A stretch of DNA of 64,000 nucleotides, from the NCBI RefSeq assembly GCF_007362475.1, contig NZ_CP041687.1, positions 1,984,001 to 2,048,000 on the forward strand, in the 5' to 3' direction. The notes below the pieces were generated by a model that did not search any database, was not told the DNA's origin, and saw nothing but the letters and a program-made list of their open reading frames with translations. This DNA is from Chryseobacterium sp. SNU WT5. Lineage in GTDB: Bacteria > Bacteroidota > Bacteroidia > Flavobacteriales > Weeksellaceae. This document shows positions 1-10,982 of this stretch, one piece after another. Both the position numbers and the translations under genes were made by a program. Each line of letters opens with the position of its first letter. Position 1 is the first letter of the stretch.

Positions 1-931
1 CTTCCAAATCGAGAAAAGGATTGCTTTTTTCCAAAATCTCATCTGCTTTGAAGCCATAAAACCGCATGAGCCAGTCGGCCTGATAAAGACGGTTTTCACG
101 CAGCATCGGCACTTGGGAGTCGATGGATGGCAGGCGTTTATCTTCCAGCATCGGTACATAGCCGGAGTAATATACTCGCTTGAGATTGAAGTTTTTATAA
201 AAATGATCTGCGACTTTTATTATTTTAAGATCGGTTTCATCCGTGGCACCTACGATCATCTGTGTAGACTGGCCGGCTGGAGCAAATTTGGGCGTGCTCT
301 TAAAAATTTTCTTTTCCTCTTTGTACAGGATCAGTTCATTTTTAATAAAACCCATGGGTTTGATCATCTGATCGTGCGATTTTTCAGGTGCTAATAATTT
401 CAATCCAGCGGTGGTCGGGATTTCTAAATTGATGGACAGTCGGTCCGCGTACAGACCTGCTTCTTTCATCAGTTCATCACTGGCACCGGGAATGGATTTT
501 AAATGGATATACCCATTAAACTTGTGCTCGTTACGTAATTTCTTGGCCACACGCACCAAGCGTTCCATGGTGGTATCGGCATCTTTAAATATGCCGGAAC
601 TTAGAAACAGACCTTCAATATAGTTTCGGCGGTAGAAATTAATGGTCAGATCGACGACTTCCTCTACCGTAAAAGCGGCACGCTTAATATCATTGGATTT
701 TCTGGAAACGCAGTAGGCGCAGTCAAAAATACAGTGATTGGTAAGTAAAATTTTTAATAAAGAAACGCATCTGCCGTCCTCGGTGTAGGAGTGGCAAATT
801 CCCGACGCGTGGCTGTTACCCAATCCGCCTTTGCTGTTTTTCCTGTTGCCACCGCTTGATGAGCAGGATACGTCGTATTTCGCCGCGTCTGCCAGGATCT
901 CTAATTTCTCTTGAAGACGGGGAAAATTCAT
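1..931 (-). CDS. Putative DNA modification/repair radical SAM protein (3' end outside window)
   Basis: This gene reads leftward from an ATG at 929-931 and runs off the window start, so only the N-terminal ~310 residues are seen. The radical SAM cluster motif Cx3Cx2C is visible near residue 70 (NHCIFDCAYC), followed by a TIM-barrel-like series (IEGLFLSSGIF, YIHLKSIPGA, LSINLEIPT). The N-terminus (LEILADAAKYDVSCSSSG) is typical of the bacterial radical SAM family annotated as putative DNA modification/repair, which usually sits beside a DUF4130 DNA-metabolism protein; that partner would lie outside the window. The biochemical reaction is not established. A Bacteroidota promoter lies just upstream on the same strand. 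Confidence 0.85.
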   Translation of the reverse strand, partial: MNFPRLQEKLEILADAAKYDVSCSSSGGNRKNSKGGLGNSHASGICHSYTEDGRCVSLLKILLTNHCIFDCAYCVSRKSNDIKRAAFTVEEVVDLTINFYRRNYIEGLFLSSGIFKDADTTMERLVRVAKKLRNEHKFNGYIHLKSIPGASDELMKEAGLYADRLSINLEIPTTAGLKLLAPEKSHDQMIKPMGFIKNELILYKEEKKIFKSTPKFAPAGQSTQMIVGATDETDLKIIKVADHFYKNFNLKRVYYSGYVPMLEDKRLPSIDSQVPMLRENRLYQADWLMRFYGFKADEILEKSNPFLDLE

Positions 932-951
932 ATTTTAGTATTTTGGGATAA

Positions 952-982
952 CAAATTTACAACCTAAAAAACCGTCTGGCAA
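952..982 (-). promoter_or_regulatory. Promoter of the radical SAM gene
   Basis: On the minus strand a -7 box TAAATTTG (952-959) is preceded, after 20 bp, by TTG at 980-982. This matches the Bacteroidota -33/-7 pattern and lies about 20 bp upstream of the ATG. Confidence 0.5.
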
Positions 983-1214
983 TATATTAGTAAACTTTAA
1001 CGTTAAGTCTAAATCATTGTCTGGCAGTAACTTGTCTGTTTTCGATTTAACATAATTTTCAGAAGTCTGACGTGATGCTTTATGGGGTCAATTTAATATT
1101 TGCCCGAAGGAGTTCGTTTCTTTGTTGGTGACTGGTTAAAAATTTCTTCCCGTGCATATTTGAGTGGTGTTTGGGAAGTTTAGGGTTCATTTTCAGTGAC
1201 ATAGTGGGTAATAA

Positions 1215-1246
1215 TTTGCCGGAATCAAATAGAAAACGTATCTTTG
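1215..1246 (+). promoter_or_regulatory. Candidate distant promoter for rpoBC
   Basis: TTTG (1215-1218), 20 bp, then TATCTTTG (1239-1246) is a near-consensus Bacteroidota promoter pointing at rpoB. If used, it gives a leader of roughly 315 nt. I see no equally good box closer to the rpoB start. Confidence 0.4.
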
Positions 1247-1567
1247 CACTCAATTTTGGCGCAAATAATTGTTTACTTGACTTTAAAATATTGATTACCA
1301 ACTCTTTCATTTTGTGAAAGGGGGTTTCTTGTTTTAAAAACATATCATCATTTAATATCCGCCAGAATTGCAGTGAAAATATTTTGCACTACGTCGTGAA
1401 AAGATATACCGATGTTGCAGTTAGAAAGAGCCAGGTAAAAAGAGCCTAGAGCCAAGACTTCTCCTGATTGCGCCAAAAATCAACCGTCTGAACTCTGATT
1501 CTTTTCTAGTTTCTTTCTGATATTTTGAAAACAAAATATTTTTTAACCCTCATTCTTTAATTTTTTT

Positions 1568-4500
1568 ATGAGTAAATCTAAAGCAGTCGCTAAAACTCAG
1601 GCTAATGAAAGAATCAATTTTTCCGAAGCAAAAGGAAAAGTTGTGACTCCTGACTTTTTGGACATTCAGATCCAATCTTTCAAAGAATTTTTCCAGTTGG
1701 ATACCCTTCCGGAGCAGAGACTAAACGAATCTTTGTACAAAACCTTTGAAGAGAATTTCCCAATTACCGATTCTAGAAATAATTTCGTTTTAGAATTTCT
1801 GGATTACTTGGTAGATTCGCCACGATACTCGAGAGACGAGTGTGTAGAAAGAGGTTTAACCTATTCGGTTCCTCTTAAGGCTAGACTTAAATTGTATTGT
1901 ACTGACCCGGAACATGAAGATTTCCAAACGGTGGTACAGGACGTTTATTTAGGTCCGGTTCCTTATATGACGCCATCTGGATCATTTATTATTAATGGTG
2001 CAGAGCGTGTAATTGTAACTCAGTTACACCGTTCACCAGGGGTTTTCTTTGGTCAGACTTATCACGCCAACGGAACTAAATTGTACTATTCCCGTATTAT
2101 CCCGTTTAAAGGATCCTGGATGGAATTTACAACCGATATTAACAACGTAATGTTTGCCTATATCGACCGTAAGAAAAAATTGCCTTTAACAACTTTGTTA
2201 AGAGCGATTGGTTACGAATCCGATAAAGATATCTTGCAAATTTTCGACCTTGCCGAAGAAATTAAGGTTTCCAAAGCAGCTTTGAAAAAAGTAGAAGGAA
2301 GAGTTCTTGCAGCGAGAGTGTTGAACACTTGGTTCGAAGATTTCGTAGATGAAGATACGGGTGAAGTAGTTTCTATCGAAAGAAATGAAATTATTTTAGA
2401 CAGAGAAACAGTTCTTGAAAAAGAACATATCGATATGATTATGGATTCTGGTGTGAAATCAATTTTGATTCACAAAGAAAATTCTCATGAATTTTCAATC
2501 ATTCAGAATACATTACAAAAAGATCCAACCAACTCAGAAAAAGAAGCGGTTGAATATATTTACCGTCAGTTGCGTAACGCAGATCCGCCCGATGAAGAAA
2601 CAGCACGTGGAATTATTGAAAAATTATTCTTCTCCGAGCAACGTTATTCATTAGGAGAAGTTGGTCGTTACCGATTGAACAAGAAATTGAATTTAAATAT
2701 TCCTGAGAAGACAGAAGTTTTAACAAAAGAAGATATCATTGCGATCGTAAGACATTTGATCCAGTTGGTAAATTCTAAAACTGAAGTTGATGATATTGAT
2801 CACTTATCAAACAGACGTATTAAGACTGTTGGTGAGCAATTATCAGGACAGTTTGGGGTAGGACTTTCTAGAATTGCAAGAACAATTCGTGAGAGAATGA
2901 ACGTTAGAGATAACGAGATCTTTACGCCGATTGATTTAGTAAACGCAAAAACATTAACCTCTGTAATCAACTCGTTCTTCGGAACCAACCAGTTGTCTCA
3001 GTTCATGGATCAAACCAATCCACTATCAGAAATCACGCACAAGCGTAGACTTTCTGCCCTTGGACCTGGTGGACTTTCAAGAGAGAGAGCAGGATTTGAG
3101 GTACGTGACGTTCACCATACGCACTACGGACGTATTTGTCCGATTGAAACTCCAGAGGGACCAAACATTGGTTTGATTTCATCTTTAGGGATCTATGCAA
3201 AAATCAACACTTTAGGTTTTATCGAAACTCCTTATAGAAAAGTAGAAAACGGTAAAGTTGACTTAAAAGGTGCTCAAATTTATTTGAATGCTGAAGATGA
3301 GGAAGATAAAGTGATTGCACAGGCAAATATCGAGATGAAAGACGACGGAACAATCAACACAGACAGAGTTATTGCTCGTTTGGATGGTGATTATCCAGTT
3401 GTTGAGCCTCAACAAGTAGACTTGATTGATGTTGCACCTAACCAGATTTCTGGTATTTCTGCGTCATTAATTCCGTTCTTGGAGCACGATGATGCGAATA
3501 GAGCCTTGATGGGATCGAATATGATGCGTCAGGCAGTACCATTATTGAAACCAGAAGCACCAATTGTAGGAACAGGTTTGGAAAAACAAGTTGCCAGTGA
3601 CTCTAGAGTTTTGATCAATGCAGAAGGTAATGGTGTTGTAGAATATGTAGATGCTGACAAAATCACCATCAAATATGACAGAACTGATGATCAGGATTTA
3701 GTATCTTTTGAATCAGGTACAAAATCATATAAATTGACCAAATTCCGTAAAACCAACCAGAGTACAACCATCACTTTGAGACCGAATGTAAGAGTAGGTG
3801 AAAAAGTAGAAAAAGGTCAGGTTCTTTGCGATGGTTATGCAACTGAAAATGGAGAATTAGCAATCGGAAGAAACCTTACTGTAGCATTTATGCCATGGAA
3901 AGGGTACAACTTTGAGGATGCAATTGTGATTAATGAAAAAGTAGTTCGTGAAGACTGGTTTACTTCAATTCACGTAGATGAATATACGCTGGAAGTTCGT
4001 GATACCAAATTAGGTATGGAAGAACTGACTGCAGATATCCCTAACGTTTCTGAAGAAGCTACTAAAGATCTTGATGAAAACGGAATGATCAGAATTGGTG
4101 CAGATGTGAAACCTGGTGACATCTTAATTGGTAAGATCACTCCAAAAGGCGAATCTGATCCAACTCCGGAAGAGAAATTATTAAGAGCGATTTTCGGTGA
4201 TAAAGCCGGAGATGTGAAAGATGCTTCCTTAAAAGCAGATTCTTCGTTAAGAGGAGTTGTTATTAACAAGAAGTTATTCTCAAGAAATATCAAAGACAAG
4301 AAGAAAAGATCTGAAGAGAAATTGAAACTTGAAGAAATCGAAAATACCTACAAAAGTAAATTTGATGAATTGAGAGGAACCCTTCTTGAAAAATTAGGAA
4401 CACTTGTTAATGGTAAAACTTCTCAAGGAGTAAATAATGATCTGGCTGAAGAAATCATCGGTAAAGGGGTGAAGTTTACAACAAAATTACTTCAATCTGT

Positions 4501-5395
4501 TGAAGATTATGTGAATGTAAGCGGAGCTGACTGGACGGTTGATGCAGAGCGTAACGACTTGGTGAAGCAGTTGATTCACAATTACAAAATCAAGTACAAC
4601 GAAATTCAGGGTGTTAAAAACCGTGAGAAATTTGCTATTTCAATTGGTGATGAACTTCCTGCAGGAATCATTAAGCTTGCAAAAGTATATGTTGCTAAAA
4701 AACGTAAACTGAATGTAGGGGATAAAATGGCGGGTCGTCACGGTAACAAAGGTATTGTATCCAGAATCGTTCGTGAAGAAGATATGCCATTCCTTGAAGA
4801 CGGAACACCGGTAGATATCGTATTGAATCCCCTTGGAGTACCTTCTCGTATGAACATCGGACAGATCTACGAAACCGTTTTAGGTTGGGCAGGTCAGAAG
4901 CTAGGATTGAAATTTGCAACGCCAATTTTCGACGGTGCAAGTTTAGAGCAGATTACAGAATATACTGAACAGGCAGGTTTACCAAAATATGGTAGCACCT
5001 ATCTATATGACGGTGGAACAGGTGAAAGATTCGCACAGCCAGCAACGGTTGGAATTATTTACATGTTGAAACTGGGTCACATGGTAGATGACAAGATGCA
5101 CGCACGTTCTATCGGACCTTACTCATTGATTACGCAACAGCCATTAGGAGGTAAAGCGCAGTTTGGTGGACAAAGATTCGGTGAGATGGAGGTTTGGGCA
5201 TTGGAAGCATTTGGTGCTTCGAATATCCTTCGAGAAATCTTGACCGTGAAGTCTGATGACGTGATTGGTAGAGCCAAAACTTATGAAGCGATCGCGAAAG
5301 GAGAAGCAATGCCTGAACCAGGTATTCCAGAATCTTTCAATGTATTGTTACATGAGCTTAAAGGTCTTGGTCTTGATGTAAGACTTGAAGAATAA
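1568..5395 (+). CDS. rpoB: DNA-directed RNA polymerase subunit beta
   Basis: The beta subunit forms the catalytic core of RNA polymerase with RpoC. The 1275-residue length is usual for Bacteroidota. The rifampicin-binding cluster is seen near residues 475-505 ([20 protein letters not shown], then LSALGPGG); the aspartate, histidine and serine equivalent to E. coli D516, H526 and S531 are wild type, so no rifampicin-resistance change is visible there. Conserved stretches [22 protein letters not shown] and [10 protein letters not shown] are intact. The ATG at 1568 gives the expected N-terminus and follows an AT-rich leader without a clear Shine-Dalgarno sequence. rpoC follows after 83 bp, so the two are probably co-transcribed. 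Confidence 0.99.
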   Translation: MSKSKAVAKTQANERINFSEAKGKVVTPDFLDIQIQSFKEFFQLDTLPEQRLNESLYKTFEENFPITDSRNNFVLEFLDYLVDSPRYSRDECVERGLTYSVPLKARLKLYCTDPEHEDFQTVVQDVYLGPVPYMTPSGSFIINGAERVIVTQLHRSPGVFFGQTYHANGTKLYYSRIIPFKGSWMEFTTDINNVMFAYIDRKKKLPLTTLLRAIGYESDKDILQIFDLAEEIKVSKAALKKVEGRVLAARVLNTWFEDFVDEDTGEVVSIERNEIILDRETVLEKEHIDMIMDSGVKSILIHKENSHEFSIIQNTLQKDPTNSEKEAVEYIYRQLRNADPPDEETARGIIEKLFFSEQRYSLGEVGRYRLNKKLNLNIPEKTEVLTKEDIIAIVRHLIQLVNSKTEVDDIDHLSNRRIKTVGEQLSGQFGVGLSRIARTIRERMNVRDNEIFTPIDLVNAKTLTSVINSFFGTNQLSQFMDQTNPLSEITHKRRLSALGPGGLSRERAGFEVRDVHHTHYGRICPIETPEGPNIGLISSLGIYAKINTLGFIETPYRKVENGKVDLKGAQIYLNAEDEEDKVIAQANIEMKDDGTINTDRVIARLDGDYPVVEPQQVDLIDVAPNQISGISASLIPFLEHDDANRALMGSNMMRQAVPLLKPEAPIVGTGLEKQVASDSRVLINAEGNGVVEYVDADKITIKYDRTDDQDLVSFESGTKSYKLTKFRKTNQSTTITLRPNVRVGEKVEKGQVLCDGYATENGELAIGRNLTVAFMPWKGYNFEDAIVINEKVVREDWFTSIHVDEYTLEVRDTKLGMEELTADIPNVSEEATKDLDENGMIRIGADVKPGDILIGKITPKGESDPTPEEKLLRAIFGDKAGDVKDASLKADSSLRGVVINKKLFSRNIKDKKKRSEEKLKLEEIENTYKSKFDELRGTLLEKLGTLVNGKTSQGVNNDLAEEIIGKGVKFTTKLLQSVEDYVNVSGADWTVDAERNDLVKQLIHNYKIKYNEIQGVKNREKFAISIGDELPAGIIKLAKVYVAKKRKLNVGDKMAGRHGNKGIVSRIVREEDMPFLEDGTPVDIVLNPLGVPSRMNIGQIYETVLGWAGQKLGLKFATPIFDGASLEQITEYTEQAGLPKYGSTYLYDGGTGERFAQPATVGIIYMLKLGHMVDDKMHARSIGPYSLITQQPLGGKAQFGGQRFGEMEVWALEAFGASNILREILTVKSDDVIGRAKTYEAIAKGEAMPEPGIPESFNVLLHELKGLGLDVRLEE

Positions 5396-5478
5396 TTTTA
5401 AATTTTAAATTATAAATTTTGAATGTAACCATTCAGAGAATTAATCTAAAGTCTAAAATCTAAATTAAAATCGAACAG
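5396..5478. repeat. AT-rich heptad-like spacer between rpoB and rpoC
   Basis: The 83-bp spacer contains AAATTTTAAATTATAAATT-like sequence followed by TCTAAAG TCTAAAA TCTAAAT, which repeats about every 7 bp. It resembles the other TCTAAnn heptads in this window. No terminator is evident. Confidence 0.4.
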
Positions 5479-8400
5479 ATGTCAAACAAAAATAAAACAA
5501 GTAATTTTACTAAAATTACGATTGGTCTTGCTTCTCCGGAGAATATCTTACAAGATTCCCGAGGTGAAGTTCTAAAGCCCGAAACTATTAACTACCGTAC
5601 GCACAAGCCGGAAAGAGATGGTCTTTTCTGTGAAAAGATATTCGGTCCTGTAAAGGATTATGAATGTGCGTGTGGAAAATACAAAAGAATCCGATACAAA
5701 GGAATCGTTTGTGACCGTTGTGGAGTAGAAGTTACCGAGAAAAAAGTACGTAGAGAAAGAATTGGGCATATCGGTCTAGTTGTTCCTGTGGCTCATATCT
5801 GGTACTTCCGTTCTTTACCGAATAAAATCGGTTATCTTTTAGGATTGCCGTCTAAGAAATTAGACATGATCATCTATTATGAAAGATATGTAGTAATCCA
5901 ACAAGGGATTGCTAAGAAAGCAGACGGTGCGGATTTTGATGATAAAGAGTTTTTAACAGAAGAAGAATATCTAGATGTTCTGGAAACACTTCCTGCTGAA
6001 AATCAATATCTTGATGATGCTGATCCGAATAAATTCATCGCCAAAATGGGTGCTGAAGCGGTTGAGCAATTATTAAGCAGAATCGATCTTGATACTTTAT
6101 CATTCGACTTGCGTCACAAAGCGCATAACGAATCTTCAAAACAAAGAAGAACAGAAGCCTTAAAAAGACTGAACGTTGTAGAAGCGATCAGAGGAGCAAA
6201 TACAAGAATGGTCAACCGTCCGGAATGGATGATCATGAGAGTGCTTCCTGTAATTCCACCAGAATTGAGACCTTTGGTTCCATTGGATGGTGGTCGTTTT
6301 GCGACTTCAGATTTAAATGATCTTTACCGTAGAGTAATCATTAGAAATAATCGTTTAAAAAGACTTTTGGAAATTAAAGCTCCTGAAGTGATCCTTAGAA
6401 ACGAAAAAAGAATGTTGCAGGAATCTGTAGATTCATTATTCGATAACACGAGAAAATCTTCTGCTGTAAAATCAGAATCTAACAGACCATTGAAATCACT
6501 TTCTGATTCATTGAAAGGTAAACAAGGTCGTTTCCGTCAAAACTTACTTGGGAAACGTGTGGATTATTCCGCCCGTTCCGTAATCGTCGTAGGTCCAAAC
6601 TTGAAACTACACGAATGCGGTATTCCAAAAGATATGGCAGCAGAACTTTACAAACCGTTCATCATCAGAAAACTGATTGAAAGAGGAATTGTAAAAACGG
6701 TGAAATCGGCAAAAAGAATCATCGATAGAAAAGAGCCAGTTGTTTATGACATCCTGGAAGGAATCATCAAAGGTCACCCGGTTCTATTGAACAGAGCACC
6801 TACTTTGCACAGACTTGGTATCCAGGCATTCCAACCGAAATTGATCGAAGGAAAAGCAATCCAGCTTCACCCATTATGTACCACTGCATTTAATGCGGAT
6901 TTCGATGGTGACCAGATGGCGGTGCATTTACCTTTAGGTCCTGAAGCGATCTTAGAAGCACAACTTCTAATGTTAGGTTCTCAGAATATCTTGAACCCTG
7001 CAAATGGTTCTCCGATTACTGTACCTTCTCAGGATATGGTTTTGGGTCTGTATTATATGACCAAAGAATTATCTTCAACTGACGATATGAAAGTATTAGG
7101 TGAAGGCCTTGCTTTCTATTCTCCACAAGAAGTAGAAATCGCTTATGCAGAAGGAAAAGTTTCCTTGAATGCAAAAGTAAGATGTAGAGTTCCTGTAAAA
7201 GAAGAAGGTGAATTAGTAACCCGATTGGTAGAAACAACTGCTGGTAGAGTATTATTCAACCAAATTGTTCCTCAAGGAGTAGGATATGTGAATGAACTGT
7301 TGACCAAGAAATCATTAAGAAATGTAATTGGTAGAATTTTGGCAGATACCGATTTCCCAACTACAGTAAAATTCCTGGATGATATGAAAGACTTAGGTTA
7401 TTCTCATGCATTCCGTGGAGGACTATCATTTAGTTTAGGTGATATCGTAATTCCAGAAGAAAAGAAAGGCATGATTGCAACTGCTGTAGAAACAGTAGAT
7501 GAGATCAAGGCTAACTATAACATGGGGTTAATTACCGATACAGAGCGTTATAACCAAGTAATTGATGTCTGGACGAATACCAATGCAGGATTAACCGAGA
7601 TGATCATGAGCAGAATGAAAACCGATCAAGGTGGGTTCAACTCTGTATATATGATGCTGGATTCTGGAGCGAGGGGTTCCAAAGAACAGATCCGTCAGCT
7701 TTCCGGAATGAGGGGATTGATGGCAAAACCACAAAAAGCTGGTTCTACAGGAGCAGAAATTATCGAAAACCCGATTGTAGCGAACTTTAAAGAAGGTCTT
7801 TCCATTTTGGAATACTTTATCTCTACTCACGGTGCTCGTAAAGGTCTTGCAGATACCGCTTTGAAAACGGCAGATGCTGGTTACTTAACAAGAAGATTGG
7901 TGGATGTTGCACAGGATGTAATCATTACCCAAACGGATTGTGGAACTTTAAGAGGAACAGAAATTACACCACTTAAGAAAAATGACGAAATTGTTGAAAG
8001 ACTTTCTGAAAGAATCTTAGGTAGAGTTTCTTTACATAATATTTACGATCCGGAAACCGATGAGGTTATTGTTGAAGCAGATGAGTTGATCAACGAGGCT
8101 TTGGCAAAACAAGTGGAAGAATCTGGAATCGATCACGTAGAAGTTCGTTCACCATTAACTTGTGAAGCAACAAAAGGTATTTGTGCAGCTTGTTATGGTA
8201 GAAACTTAGCGACTGGTAAACCTATTCATATGGGTGAAGCAGTAGGAGTTATCGCTGCGCAATCTATTGGGGAACCAGGAACTCAGTTAACATTGAGAAC
8301 CTTCCACCAAGGGGGAACTGCAGGAAATATCTCTGAGAATCCATCGATCGTTGCAAGACGTGATGGTATCGTAGAAATGGATGAGATTAGAACGGTTACC

Positions 8401-9744
8401 TCTGAAAACGAAGCTGGTAAAAAAGCAGAGATCGTAGTATCCCGTTCAACAGAATTCCGTTTGGTAGCAGACAATGCTGCAAGAACACCGTTGATGGTAG
8501 CAAATATTCCTTATGGATCTGAGTTAGCTGTTAAACCAGGTGACAAAGTGAAAAAAGGAGATCTAATCTGTAAGTGGGATCCGTATAATGCGGTAATCAT
8601 CGCGGAATCTGCAGGTAAGATTGAATATGAAGATATTATTCAAGGGGTTTCATTCTCATTGGAGATTGATGAGCAGACTGGTTTCGAAGAGAAAGTAATT
8701 TCTGAATCGAGAAACAAGAAAGCAGTACCTACTTTGAAAGTTGTTGACTCGAAAGGAGTGGAGCAAAAAGCATACAATTTACCAGTTGGTGCACACATCA
8801 TGGTAAATGATGGTGAGAAAATTAAGTCTGGTAAAGTTATGATCAAGATCCCAAGAAAATCTGCAAAATCTGGAGATATTACAGGGGGTCTACCAAGAGT
8901 TACCGAATTATTTGAAGCAAGAAATCCTTCAAACCCTGCAGTAGTAACAGAAATTGATGGAGTAGTATCTTACGGTAAAATCAAAAGAGGAAACCGTGAG
9001 CTAGTTGTGGAAGCAAAAACTGGAGAAATCTCTAAATACTTAGTAAAACTTTCGAATCAGATTCTGGTTCAGGAGAATGACTTCGTAAGAGCTGGTTCGC
9101 CACTTTCCAACGGATCTACAACACCAGATGACATCTTGAAGATTAAAGGACCAACTGCCGTACAGGAATATTTGGTGAATGAAATTCAGGAAGTATATCG
9201 TCTGCAAGGGGTGAAAATCGATGACAAACACTTCGAAATTATTGTTCGTCAGATGATGACGAAAGTTTCAATTGTGGATGGTGGAGATACTCAATTCTTA
9301 GAAGGTGCTCTAGAACACAAAGGTGATTTCTTAGCAGAAAACAACAGAGTGTTCGGATTAAAAGTAGTTGTAGAATCAGGAGATTCGAAAGAATTTAAAC
9401 CTGGTCAAATGATTACTGCCAGAGAACTAAGAGATGAAAACTCGAAACTGAAACGTGAAGACTTAGCTTTAGTAGAAGTTCGTGAAGCGTTATCTGCAAC
9501 AGCTACACCGGTATTGCAAGGTATCACCAGAGCGGCACTTCAAACGAAATCATTTATGTCTGCGGCATCGTTCCAGGAAACGACCAAAGTATTGAACGAA
9601 GCGGCGGTTTCAGGAAAAGTGGATTACTTAAGCGGACTGAAAGAGAACGTAATTGTAGGTCACCGAATCCCGGCAGGTACGGGTCTGAAAGACTATCAAA
9701 ACGTTATCGTAGGTTCGAAAAAAGAATTCGAAGATATTAACTAA
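5479..9744 (+). CDS. rpoC: DNA-directed RNA polymerase subunit beta'
   Basis: This is the beta' subunit, which carries the catalytic magnesium. The absolutely conserved NADFDGD motif is at about residues 472-478. The N-terminal zinc-binding region has four cysteines near residues 63-83 (CACGKYKR...GIVCDRCG), and the second zinc site ([13 protein letters not shown]) is near residue 895. The trigger-loop and bridge-helix region is intact ([19 protein letters not shown]). The length of 1421 residues is normal for Bacteroidota. It is the second gene of the rpoBC-DUF3467 unit, and the following gene is separated by a 123-bp inverted heptad repeat. Confidence 0.99.
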   Translation: MSNKNKTSNFTKITIGLASPENILQDSRGEVLKPETINYRTHKPERDGLFCEKIFGPVKDYECACGKYKRIRYKGIVCDRCGVEVTEKKVRRERIGHIGLVVPVAHIWYFRSLPNKIGYLLGLPSKKLDMIIYYERYVVIQQGIAKKADGADFDDKEFLTEEEYLDVLETLPAENQYLDDADPNKFIAKMGAEAVEQLLSRIDLDTLSFDLRHKAHNESSKQRRTEALKRLNVVEAIRGANTRMVNRPEWMIMRVLPVIPPELRPLVPLDGGRFATSDLNDLYRRVIIRNNRLKRLLEIKAPEVILRNEKRMLQESVDSLFDNTRKSSAVKSESNRPLKSLSDSLKGKQGRFRQNLLGKRVDYSARSVIVVGPNLKLHECGIPKDMAAELYKPFIIRKLIERGIVKTVKSAKRIIDRKEPVVYDILEGIIKGHPVLLNRAPTLHRLGIQAFQPKLIEGKAIQLHPLCTTAFNADFDGDQMAVHLPLGPEAILEAQLLMLGSQNILNPANGSPITVPSQDMVLGLYYMTKELSSTDDMKVLGEGLAFYSPQEVEIAYAEGKVSLNAKVRCRVPVKEEGELVTRLVETTAGRVLFNQIVPQGVGYVNELLTKKSLRNVIGRILADTDFPTTVKFLDDMKDLGYSHAFRGGLSFSLGDIVIPEEKKGMIATAVETVDEIKANYNMGLITDTERYNQVIDVWTNTNAGLTEMIMSRMKTDQGGFNSVYMMLDSGARGSKEQIRQLSGMRGLMAKPQKAGSTGAEIIENPIVANFKEGLSILEYFISTHGARKGLADTALKTADAGYLTRRLVDVAQDVIITQTDCGTLRGTEITPLKKNDEIVERLSERILGRVSLHNIYDPETDEVIVEADELINEALAKQVEESGIDHVEVRSPLTCEATKGICAACYGRNLATGKPIHMGEAVGVIAAQSIGEPGTQLTLRTFHQGGTAGNISENPSIVARRDGIVEMDEIRTVTSENEAGKKAEIVVSRSTEFRLVADNAARTPLMVANIPYGSELAVKPGDKVKKGDLICKWDPYNAVIIAESAGKIEYEDIIQGVSFSLEIDEQTGFEEKVISESRNKKAVPTLKVVDSKGVEQKAYNLPVGAHIMVNDGEKIKSGKVMIKIPRKSAKSGDITGGLPRVTELFEARNPSNPAVVTEIDGVVSYGKIKRGNRELVVEAKTGEISKYLVKLSNQILVQENDFVRAGSPLSNGSTTPDDILKIKGPTAVQEYLVNEIQEVYRLQGVKIDDKHFEIIVRQMMTKVSIVDGGDTQFLEGALEHKGDFLAENNRVFGLKVVVESGDSKEFKPGQMITARELRDENSKLKREDLALVEVREALSATATPVLQGITRAALQTKSFMSAASFQETTKVLNEAAVSGKVDYLSGLKENVIVGHRIPAGTGLKDYQNVIVGSKKEFEDIN

Positions 9745-9867
9745 AATAAGAAGTTAGAGTTTAGAAGTTAGAAATTAGATTTTTTCAAGACCATGAAATC
9801 TTTCTAATATCTGGCTTCTAACATCTAATTTCTAAAATCTAATTTATAATTAAAATATTTAACAAAA
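9745..9867. repeat. Inverted 7-bp-periodic repeat between rpoC and the DUF3467 gene
   Basis: The left part reads TTAGAGT TTAGAAG TTAGAAA TTAGATT and the right part CTTCTAA CATCTAA TTTCTAA AATCTAA, so the halves are reverse complements with a 7-bp period. The transcript could fold into a long hairpin between rpoC and the next gene. Similar heptads occur at 47611-47650 and 61140-61240. Confidence 0.6.
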
Positions 9868-10179
9868 ATGGACAATAATCAAAACCAAAATCAAGATCCA
9901 AACAACATCAACATTCAATTGAACGAAATGGTAGCAAGTGGTGTTTACTGTAACCTAGCACTAGTTAACCATTCTCCTTCAGAATTCGTAGTAGATTTTA
10001 TCCAAATGATGCCAGGAGTGCAACAAGCGAACGTAAGATCAAGAGTAATTCTTGCTCCATTACACGCTAAGAGAGTGATGGCAGCTTTGCAACAAAATAT
10101 TACTAACTATGAGCAACAATTCGGAGAAATCAAAGAAATGGAACCTTTCGTAGTAGGACAAAATAACGTACAAGCTTAA
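9868..10179 (+). CDS. DUF3467 domain-containing protein
   Basis: This is a 103-residue cytosolic protein of the DUF3467 family, with no signal peptide. The family core is visible (NHSPSEFVVDFIQMMPG, then RVILAPLHAKRVMAAL). The N-terminus is rich in Asn/Gln and the C-terminus is a short acidic tail. In many Bacteroidota the gene sits directly after rpoC, as here. The function is unknown; its position suggests co-expression with RNA polymerase, but that is inference. A strong terminator follows. Confidence 0.85.
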   Translation: MDNNQNQNQDPNNINIQLNEMVASGVYCNLALVNHSPSEFVVDFIQMMPGVQQANVRSRVILAPLHAKRVMAALQQNITNYEQQFGEIKEMEPFVVGQNNVQA

Positions 10180-10200
10180 TTAGCAACGTTTTTTATATTG

Positions 10201-10233
10201 ATCCCGATTCATTTATTTGAGTCGGGATTTTTT
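10201..10233 (+). terminator. Rho-independent terminator of the rpoBC-DUF3467 unit
   Basis: ATCCCGATTC pairs with GAGTCGGGAT (one G-T wobble) across an 8-nt loop, followed by a run of six T. It lies 21 bp after the DUF3467 stop codon. Confidence 0.85.
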
Positions 10234-10392
10234 GTGATCAAATAAGAAACTTAGAAGAATAGACATTTGTGGGAGTGAAAAATATTTACTCCAGGATATT
10301 AATATTTACTTTGATACTAAAAATAGTGCTCGATGTTTTTATTAATTGTAAAGAATTTAAGTATCTTCTCCGCTTCACCTATTTAATAAAAC

Positions 10393-10911
10393 ATGACATC
10401 TTTCTTGAAACGAAAATCAATCATTCTACTGACTCTCTTCTTTTTTGGAACCAGCTTTCTAACCGCTTTCTTCGACTATCCCACGCAATTGAACCAACTT
10501 GTTCTTAAAGTAAAAATAATTGGTGTAAAAGATGGCGATACCGTGGAGGGATTGTACTATCAACTTCCGATCGTGATTCGGCTGGAACATATTGATGCTC
10601 CTGAAAAGAAGCAGCCCTTTGGCACCGTTTCAAAACAAAAACTCTCTTCTTTAGCGTTTGGGAAAACAGTCACTATTATCAGTAAAGGTAAAAAAGGTAA
10701 TTATGATCGAAACGGTAGACTGATTGCGGAAATCTATTTAAATGAAAAAACCTGCCTCAACAAAGAAATGCTGAAAACAGGTTTAGCCTGGCATTATAAA
10801 AAATATTCTACAAATACCGAGTATGCTCAATTAGAAAATACCGCACGGAAAAATAAAACAGGTCTTTGGAATGATAAGAACCCAATTGCTCCCTGGAGTT
10901 TTAGAAAATAG
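10393..10911 (+). CDS. Secreted or membrane-anchored thermonuclease-family protein
   Basis: This is a 172-residue staphylococcal nuclease homologue. A hydrophobic N-terminal segment (about residues 8-27) acts as a signal or anchor, so the enzyme probably works outside the cytoplasm. The SNase fold signatures are present in order: KDGDT (metal-binding Asp), IRLEHIDAPE (Arg, Asp and Glu of the active site) and YDRNGRLIAEIY (second catalytic Arg). The C-terminal GLAWHYKKY is also typical. It likely hydrolyses extracellular DNA or RNA. It follows the rpoC-unit terminator, so it probably has its own promoter, which I could not pin down. Confidence 0.88.
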   Translation: MTSFLKRKSIILLTLFFFGTSFLTAFFDYPTQLNQLVLKVKIIGVKDGDTVEGLYYQLPIVIRLEHIDAPEKKQPFGTVSKQKLSSLAFGKTVTIISKGKKGNYDRNGRLIAEIYLNEKTCLNKEMLKTGLAWHYKKYSTNTEYAQLENTARKNKTGLWNDKNPIAPWSFRK

Positions 10912-10982
10912 AAGGTAAGATCTTTTCTGTTAAAGGTAGTTGAGCTAATTTTGACAATCTACAATCTACAATCTACAACCTT

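Larger units (their letters stand above)
932..1567. other. 636-bp intergenic region upstream of rpoB, no confident gene
   Basis: The two flanking genes diverge here. I see a promoter for each side and a short repeat-like run (AGAGCC motifs, about 1428-1460) related to the heptameric intergenic repeats elsewhere in the window. A minus-strand frame at 1080-1343 is open but has no recognisable family and overlaps a plus-strand promoter. No ribosomal protein gene is present, although rplL commonly precedes rpoB. Confidence 0.6.

Noticed and set aside
1080..1343. Open minus-strand frame of 87 codons upstream of rpoB
   Set aside because: No family resemblance, no clear promoter or ribosome site, and it overlaps a good plus-strand promoter for rpoB.
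10269..10508. Open plus-strand frame overlapping the start of the nuclease gene
   Set aside because: It runs in another frame into the nuclease coding region, which has clear SNase motifs.
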